A stretch of DNA of 64,000 bases. Origin: Cladobotryum mycophilum (Eukaryota; Ascomycota; Sordariomycetes; Hypocreales; Hypocreaceae). Both the position numbers and the translations under genes were made by a program. Positions within the stretch are counted from its first letter, which is position 1, and the number at the start of each line of letters is the position of its first letter. This document shows positions 58,789 through 64,000 of this stretch, in pieces. The stretch is taken from NCBI GenBank assembly GCA_036429605.1, contig CM071590.1, positions 4,340,001 through 4,404,000 on the forward strand. The letters are read 5' to 3'. The notes beneath the pieces were generated by a model. That model did no database searches, was not told the DNA's origin, and worked only from the letters and a program-made list of their open reading frames with translations.

Positions 58789-60320
58789 TCAAGAGATGTC
58801 ATCCGACTTAGGTATTGGGGCAGGAGAATCATCTTCCAAACGATCAGCCGATTTGCCACGATTTAATGGAGATGATGACGGGGATGAGCTGTTCTTTCTC
58901 CGTCCTCTCAATGCCTTATTATTCTGGGGCGAAGATCGATCTCTCCCACGGTGACTGTATCGCCCTTTCCGGCCATGCTCATCGTCCGAAACGTCAATGT
59001 CACTGCCCCGGTGACGCTCTCGAAGTCGCTGTGAAGGTGACCCTTGGCGAGCCTTGTCAGGGGATCGGTTGTGGCGGCGATTACGGCTGTGACTGCGAGT
59101 TCGACTTCGGCTGCGGGATTCGGATGCGCTCCTTGAATGAGATGATGATGAAGTAGAATAACGTCTTCGGCGTTCCACCGATCGACTTCGAGAGGACGAT
59201 TGTCTTCTCCTTTTTGGGGGAGGCGAGGCTCGTTCCGATGACCCGGAACGAGATCGACGGGCTCTGGTATTGCGGTTATCCCCACCGTTACGAGAATTAC
59301 GTCTTGGTCGGTAGGTGTTGGGTTGAGGTGACCTGGATCGCTTCTTGGAATCTCCATGGTGGCCTGGTGCGGCTCTGCGACGGGGAGGGCTGCCTGAATC
59401 CCGGCTATCGCGAGAGACGCTACGACTGCGTAAACTAGATTTCTCGGACGTGGCTGCAGATGCTGAGCGATCTCGTTGTTGCTGCCTGCCACGGTCGCGG
59501 CGCTGGCTATCTCGGCCCCGCGGCACATAACTATCACGACCGTATGAGTCACCCGGGCCACGGCGTCGTGGCTCAGGAGACCGTGATCGATTTGCGCCTC
59601 GGCCATGGCCACCTCTTCCGCGGCCATCAAACGGACGATCACCACCTCGACGTCCCCGCCAGTTGTCTCCCCGCTCTTGAACTCTATCTCGACGGTCTCG
59701 TTCCTTCAACTCTGCAATATCGCGATCACGGCGGTCCGATTCTTCTCGTCGCTTTCGGGCATTCTCCGCAGCTCTATCCGCTTCGATCTAGCATACTATT
59801 AGAACAGCCTTTTGATTTTTCTTTGTTATTTGCCGACCTTTTCTTGCATGAGTTCGAGTTTCTTAGCTTCCAAGAGCTCCTTGGGCACTCCTTGTGGACT
59901 ACCCTGGGCACTCAGCAGTAGCTTCCATAGCTCCTTACAGAACGGCGCAGTGTCCTTGTCGAGGAATCCAGTCAGTTGTATCTGGAGTGACTTGGCATCG
60001 GGCTGCAGGATAAATCGTCAGCCTCATAGATACATGGGGTAAACTCTCAAGGCGAAGCACCCACGTATCTAGGACCCTCTATCAGGTTGAAACATAATTC
60101 AATCACGACGTCGTCTTCGCTACCGAGGATTTCGGAAATTCGGTTGGCAATCCATCTAGAGCAAAACAGTCAGCGTGAGCAACAGCCAGATTCGTAGGAA
60201 GACTGCGAATACGAACTTTTTGATAACTTGCAAGTTGACCTTTTGCATGTCCACCTTCTGACTAAACTCGGAAGGGAACTTGGTCGACTTCAGAAGCCTT
60301 GCATCCCCTGCGGAGGCCAT
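58789..60320 (-). CDS. PWI-domain, RS-rich pre-mRNA processing protein (SRRM1-like)
   Basis: Minus-strand exons are 60320-60217, 60155-60065, 60002-59838 and 59787-58789, giving 452 residues. The N-terminal PWI domain reads FPSEFSQKVDMQKVNLQVIK, then KWIANRISEILGSEDDVVIE and LIEGPRYPDAKSLQIQLTGF. A charged helix follows (EADRAAENARKRREESDRRD) and then about 280 residues of RS, RD and RG repeats. SRRM1-type proteins bind RNA through the PWI domain and act as splicing co-activators in nuclear speckles. The first exon starts at MASAGDARLLKSTKFP. All junctions are in phase, with donors GTTCGT, GTGGGT and GTCGGC, two of which are weak. Confidence 0.88.
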
Positions 60321-60834
60321 CGCGACCAAATTCGCGAGCTTGTGATAATTAATACGCGTTTGCTGGTGGAAAAAAATCGATATGGATGCAAGTAAAAAGT
60401 GACGTCTGCGTCCGGGTCAAGCCATTGAAGATTGAAGGTCAGAGGCGCTCCAAGCCAAGTTCAGTGCCGGGCCGGTGCACGGGCCAAGCAATGTTGGCCC
60501 AGAGTTATCTCTCTTCTAGTCGGGTGTTACAGCGGCATCAGTCGCTGGAACAGTGGGAGCTACAGGCGGTTTGTCGGCTTAGCACAGCACTGTTTGTTGA
60601 CCTTGAGCGCCTAATTGTTCTAAATACCCCCTGTATTTCCACCAGTGCCAAACCCCGCAGTGAGGTGCAGCCCGCAATTGAAGCTATCAGGTGCGGTGTC
60701 GTATGCAAAAATTGCCTAAAGCTTGAAAATCAACGTTGAGCCTTATTAACCTCTGCTTCACTCACGGGGTAGGTACTAATATTGACATTCACTCCTCTAT
60801 CACAGCCACACAGAGAATCGGACTACCTCCTGGA
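60321..60834. other. Divergent promoter between the SRRM1-like gene and NAS2
   Basis: 514 bases between two start codons, presumably a shared bidirectional promoter. Short open frames here have no protein character. Confidence 0.6.
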
Positions 60835-61709
60835 ATGGATAACCTTCACGCACCGACGGTTCCCTCGGGGCCAACTTCCAATGCTGCCTCTACGAATGGG
60901 GTCGCGGGGCAGTTGAGCTTCGCTGAGCTCCAGCAAAAGAAGGATAACCTGGAGGCTGAATTAAAAGCACTGGGTAGTGTCCTCGACTCTGTGTGTGGCA
61001 TCCATCTACTCTGTAGATCAACCCCATGTTCCTTGAAGCTAATGGGATGTTTAGCACGGAGTTGATATGAACACGTCACTGTTGACCGGTAATGGCTTTC
61101 CTCGAGCAGACCTCGATATTGCTCAGAGTACGTATACTAGACTGCCCTGAGATGGGTTGCTAGGCATTGGTCTCTTAACAGAAGACAGTTCGAACTACCA
61201 GAGCGCGAATCATCCGACTGCGGAATGACCACAAGAATTTGATGACGGTGATTGAAAAATACCTTCACGAGTATTTTGCGAATTTACAAAATAATGACAA
61301 TACCCAAACACCAAGCGGCAACGCTGGATCGTCTATATTACCGGACTCACAGCCTGATGCTTTAGACGAGCCGTTTGCCAAAATCAATACCGTGGCAAAC
61401 GGTAGCCCCGCTGAGGAAGCTGGTCTGAAGGCTGGCGATGAAATCCGAAACTTTGGATATGTTAACCGCTCTAATCATGATAATCTCAAAAAGGTAGCAG
61501 AATGTGTTCAGGGCAACGAAGGGGTATGTTTGGATAACCTTGACCAGCCTCGGATCTATAATGCTAACCTAGACCAAAAGGGTAACATCTTTATCAAAGT
61601 CTCTCGATCAACCGGCGTGGCAACCCGCCAAGAGCTTCGGTTGACGTTGATTCCGAGACGAAACTGGGGTGGAAGAGGGATGTTGGGCTGCCATATCCTG
61701 CCCCTGTAG
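60835..61709 (+). CDS. NAS2: Proteasome assembly chaperone NAS2 (p27/PSMD9)
   Basis: Exons are 60835-60990, 61055-61127, 61189-61523 and 61581-61709, giving 230 residues. The N-terminal helical domain has LSFAELQQKKDNLEAELKAL, HGVDMNTSLLTGNGFPRADL and QIRTTRARIIRLRNDHKNLM. A PDZ-like domain follows (INTVANGSPAEEAGLKAGDE, then KVSRSTGVATRQELRLTLIP) with the family C-terminus RRNWGGRGMLGCHILPL. Nas2 binds Rpt5 and chaperones assembly of the 19S regulatory particle base. The last intron (GTATGT, branch GCTAAC, 57 nt) is in frame and stop-free; removal fits the family spacing. The first donor is GTGTGT. Confidence 0.93.
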
Positions 61710-62910
61710 AGGTTCATACTTTGGTGATATGTGGAAGATTACCTACACTTTACATTGCTATTACTACTGAAGACGCATGCCCGTGATAGGATCTATCTAT
61801 GTCACTATCGGGCGAGAATCTTGGCCCCTCTGACCTTTACTAGCTAGCATTACTATTCTTTGCGCCATGCCTCATGCAATGGGCGGCGAAACGGGTCACG
61901 CCATGGCCCTGATCAGGCACCAAGGGAACAAAGCTGACAAAGCTGCAACGGGAAAAGGCAACGGATAGGAGGTGTTGAAAGCGGCAAACAACGTCCAAGA
62001 ACGCAAGTGAATCAGCGGTTCAAGGTAGCCATAATAGGGGAAGAGAGAGTAGCCCAGCAAATGAAAGACATGGATCAACGAGTTGTTCGGTATTTGACAG
62101 CAAGACGTTGTGACACACTTGGTTAGGGAGACTTGATGATGCCCAAGGTCCGTCGGTACAGCTGCAGACATTGTACAGAAAGTACACACCGCACATTCGT
62201 GAATTTTTTTCCTTTGCTGCAGTGAGGTGATTAGCGTTGAGAAGTTTGAAACATGTGCCTCGGAGACCATTGGTGACTTGGTGAGGCTCTCTGGTCGATT
62301 CCTCGGTGCCTACTAGTATCTTATCGTTGTATGCAGTAGAATTTATTTGTCGATGCGAGAATGGGCAAAAGAGTTCAAAAGGAAAGGTCGGAGTGCTGCT
62401 ACCTGCTATTAGGTACCACCTGGTAGTTACCTTTGCTTGGATCCCAGGTGCTCGCTCGCGCTCTGCTTAGGGTGAGTAGCCTCCATACTTAGCGCTGCAG
62501 CAAGCCCTGCAATCGTGACAAATGAGGAGCCCCCTTAGCTGTTTGTTGCAGGCGGTGATGTCACGTGCCGTGAGCCCACCCTGACTGACTGAAATTTTTG
62601 CTTTGATGATGAGCGCTCCTGGCAAGCCTGTTTTCCCTTGTTGTAGTTCCCCGCCACCTTCAAAAGACTCAGGTTGAAGACCTTATCGGTGCAACTTTTA
62701 CCTTCACAACACATTCGCGTCAAGCAGAAATCTCAAAAGGTACTGCCCTGAGTCCCCCATATGCCCCCCCAAAAAACCCCTCACTCTCATTCGCTTCTTA
62801 CAAGGAGCTATTTGGTGCTCTTTCAATCAAGCATCCTTTCCGATTAAAGTCTAACACACGAGCTTTGCAGGACCCCGCCTATTTCGATTAATCAACATCA
62901 CACCTTCAAG
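61710..62910. other. NAS2 3' region and GSP1 promoter/leader
   Basis: 1.2 kb without a supported gene. A probable 5'-UTR intron acceptor (CTAACACACGAGCTTTGCAG, ending 62870) precedes the GSP1 ATG by 40 bases; its donor may be the GGTACTG near 62738. A minus-strand open frame at 61896-62270 has no recognisable features. Confidence 0.5.
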
Positions 62911-63845
62911 ATGGCTCAGTCCCCCGTATTCAAGCTGGTCCTCGTCGGCGACGGTGGTACCGGAAAGGTGTGTTCTCGCTCGATCTCGACGGCAAACGCT
63001 TGTCATGGGATTTTCTGCCTATTGTTTTGTTGAATCCTCAGCCTCACCACGCGCGCGCGTTGCTGACATTTTTTTTTCGATGACATAGACCACCTTCGTT
63101 AAGCGACATTTGACTGGTGAATTCGAGAAGAAGTACATTGCTACTCTCGGTGTCGAGGTTCACCCCTCAAGTTCAACACCGTGAGTCCCGATTTCCTCCA
63201 CTGCCGCCTATCGCGATGCTAACCAACTCTACCCTCAGAACTATGGCGAGCTCACTTTCAACGTCTGGGATACCGCTGGCCAGGAGAAGTTCGGTGGTCT
63301 TCGTGACGGTTACTACATCAACGGCCAGTGCGGTATCATCATGTTCGATGTCACCTCCCGTATCACCTACAAGAACGTCCCCAACTGGCACCGTATGTCA
63401 TCACCGCCCGGGCAGACCGCTCTTGACAAGAAAATTTTTATCTGACAGTTTGCAGGTGATTTGGTCCGCGTTTGCGAGAACATCCCCATTGTTCTCTGCG
63501 GTAACAAGGTCGATGTGAAGGAGCGAAAGGTCAAGGCCAAGACCATTACCTTCCACCGAAAGAAGAATCTCCAGTACTACGACATCTCTGCCAAGTCCAA
63601 CTACAACTTCGAGAAGCCCTTCCTGTGGCTCGCTCGCAAGCTGGTTGGCAACGCTCAGCTTGTCAGTGCCTGCTAAATAACTAGATGATTCCGTCCACTA
63701 ACAGTTTGTATAGGAATTCACTGCCGCTCCCGCCTTGGCTCCTGCCGAAGTTGCCGTTGATGAGGATCTCCTCAGACAGTACCAGGCCGAGATGGACCAG
63801 GCTGCGGCCCAGCCTCTTCCCGATGATGACGATGACGATCTGTAG
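62911..63845 (+). CDS. GSP1: Ran GTPase, frameshifted by one missing base
   Basis: Exons are 62911-62967, 63089-63180, 63239-63392, 63456-63661 and 63714-63845, giving 213 residues after correction. Family motifs are [20 protein letters not shown] (P-loop, split by intron 1), [14 protein letters not shown] (switch II), [32 protein letters not shown] and the acidic tail DDDDDDL. Ran drives nucleocytoplasmic transport through the RanGTP gradient and acts in spindle and envelope assembly. Exon 2 as written reads EVHPSSST. With one more C in the run at 63163-63166 it reads GVEVHPLKFNT, the near-invariant Ran sequence, and the exon has the right length to splice in phase. This is the strongest case that the assembly lacks single bases in G/C runs. 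Confidence 0.97.
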
Positions 63846-64000
63846 ATGGTATGCGCTATGGCGAAGGAAAACAATGTTTTTATGACGCTCGGGTATGATG
63901 AATATCCCTTGGGGTTGGACCATCGGCAGCTGGAAAGATCACACTTATGATACAGGGGGATTCCCAGGGTTATGAGGGCGCGATTGGAGAGGGTAATGCT
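63846..64000. other. GSP1 3' region to the window end
   Basis: The last 155 bases show no further gene. Confidence 0.6.

Noticed and set aside
11855..61580. Five introns (11855-11914, 16322-16405, 36189-36248, 52518-52604, 61524-61580) are stop-free multiples of three, which could suggest regulated intron retention.
   Set aside because: With roughly 40 short introns in the window, about one in three should be a multiple of three and about 40% of those stop-free, so five is close to chance. The family sequences fit removal.
61896..62270. 124-codon minus-strand frame between NAS2 and GSP1.
   Set aside because: Composition is not protein-like (many Cys, His and Tyr in no pattern), there are no splice-supported extensions, and it lies in a promoter region.
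4820..63166. Programmed ribosomal frameshifting or polymerase slippage at G/C runs as a shared regulatory mechanism.
   Set aside because: The sites share no slippery heptamer or downstream structure that I can see, the genes are unrelated, and one is Ran. Base-calling error explains all seven.

Overview
The window looks like nuclear DNA of a filamentous ascomycete, probably Sordariomycetes and perhaps Hypocreales. Genes are compact, with short GT-AG introns (about 50-160 nt) carrying CTAAC-type branch sites. They are separated by 0.3-1.7 kb spacers rich in C/T tracts and microsatellites. Several families are typical of Pezizomycotina: the fungal involucrin-repeat protein, an Inp2/vezatin-like protein, a CENP-K-like protein and a fungal GT2-like membrane glycosyltransferase. 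I cannot name the species.

Layout. 1-6.9 kb: 3' part of a very long involucrin-repeat coiled-coil gene (+). 7.4-9.4 kb: unrecognised helical protein (-). 10.4-12.6 kb: vezatin/Inp2-type membrane protein (+). 13.6-14.5 kb: PCNA (+). 15.6-17.0 kb: pyridoxal kinase (+). 17.2-17.9 kb: dUTPase (-). 18.6-19.7 kb: CENP-K-like kinetochore protein (-). 21.1-22.6 kb: triple-KH RNA-binding protein (+). 23.4-24.2 kb: small alpha/beta-barrel-like protein (-). 25.9-27.5 kb: ISC1-like sphingolipid phospholipase C (+). 27.8-30.6 kb: NDR-like kinase with in-frame stops (-). 31.4-33.2 kb: nucleolar FKBP (-). 34.0-34.7 kb: DJ-1/PfpI protein (-). 36.0-38.0 kb: AICAR transformylase/IMP cyclohydrolase (-). 39.6-41.7 kb: GT2 glycosyltransferase (+). 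42.6-43.8 kb: PXR1 (+). 44.4-45.6 kb: RCL1 (+). 45.7-46.8 kb: DUF1746 membrane protein (-). 47.9-48.3 kb: 69-residue conserved-looking protein (+). 49.1-51.6 kb: mitochondrial PPR-type protein (+). 52.2-53.0 kb: TAF3-like (-). 53.9-56.3 kb: DPP5-like S9 peptidase (-). 57.4-58.0 kb: EAF6 (-). 58.8-60.3 kb: PWI/RS splicing factor (-). 60.8-61.7 kb: NAS2 (+). 62.9-63.8 kb: Ran/GSP1 (+).

Functions. This is mostly a housekeeping region. PCNA and dUTPase act in DNA replication, CENP-K in the kinetochore. FPR4, PXR1 and RCL1 are nucleolar. PXR1 and RCL1 are neighbours on one strand and both serve pre-rRNA processing. TAF3 and EAF6 are chromatin/transcription subunits. PCNA, dUTPase and the CENP-K-like gene have ACGCG-type elements upstream.

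Main caveat and main signal. Seven genes, including the nearly invariant Ran GTPase, are each broken by one missing base, and in every case adding one G or C to a G/C run restores the family sequence. This is best read as systematic homopolymer undercalling in the assembly. The NDR-like kinase is different: it has one certain and one probable in-frame TAG codon that this error type cannot explain. I found no convincing undescribed system; the kinase, an 11-nt microexon in the pyridoxal kinase gene, a GC-AG intron and two unrecognised ORFs in AT-rich spacers are the items most worth checking.
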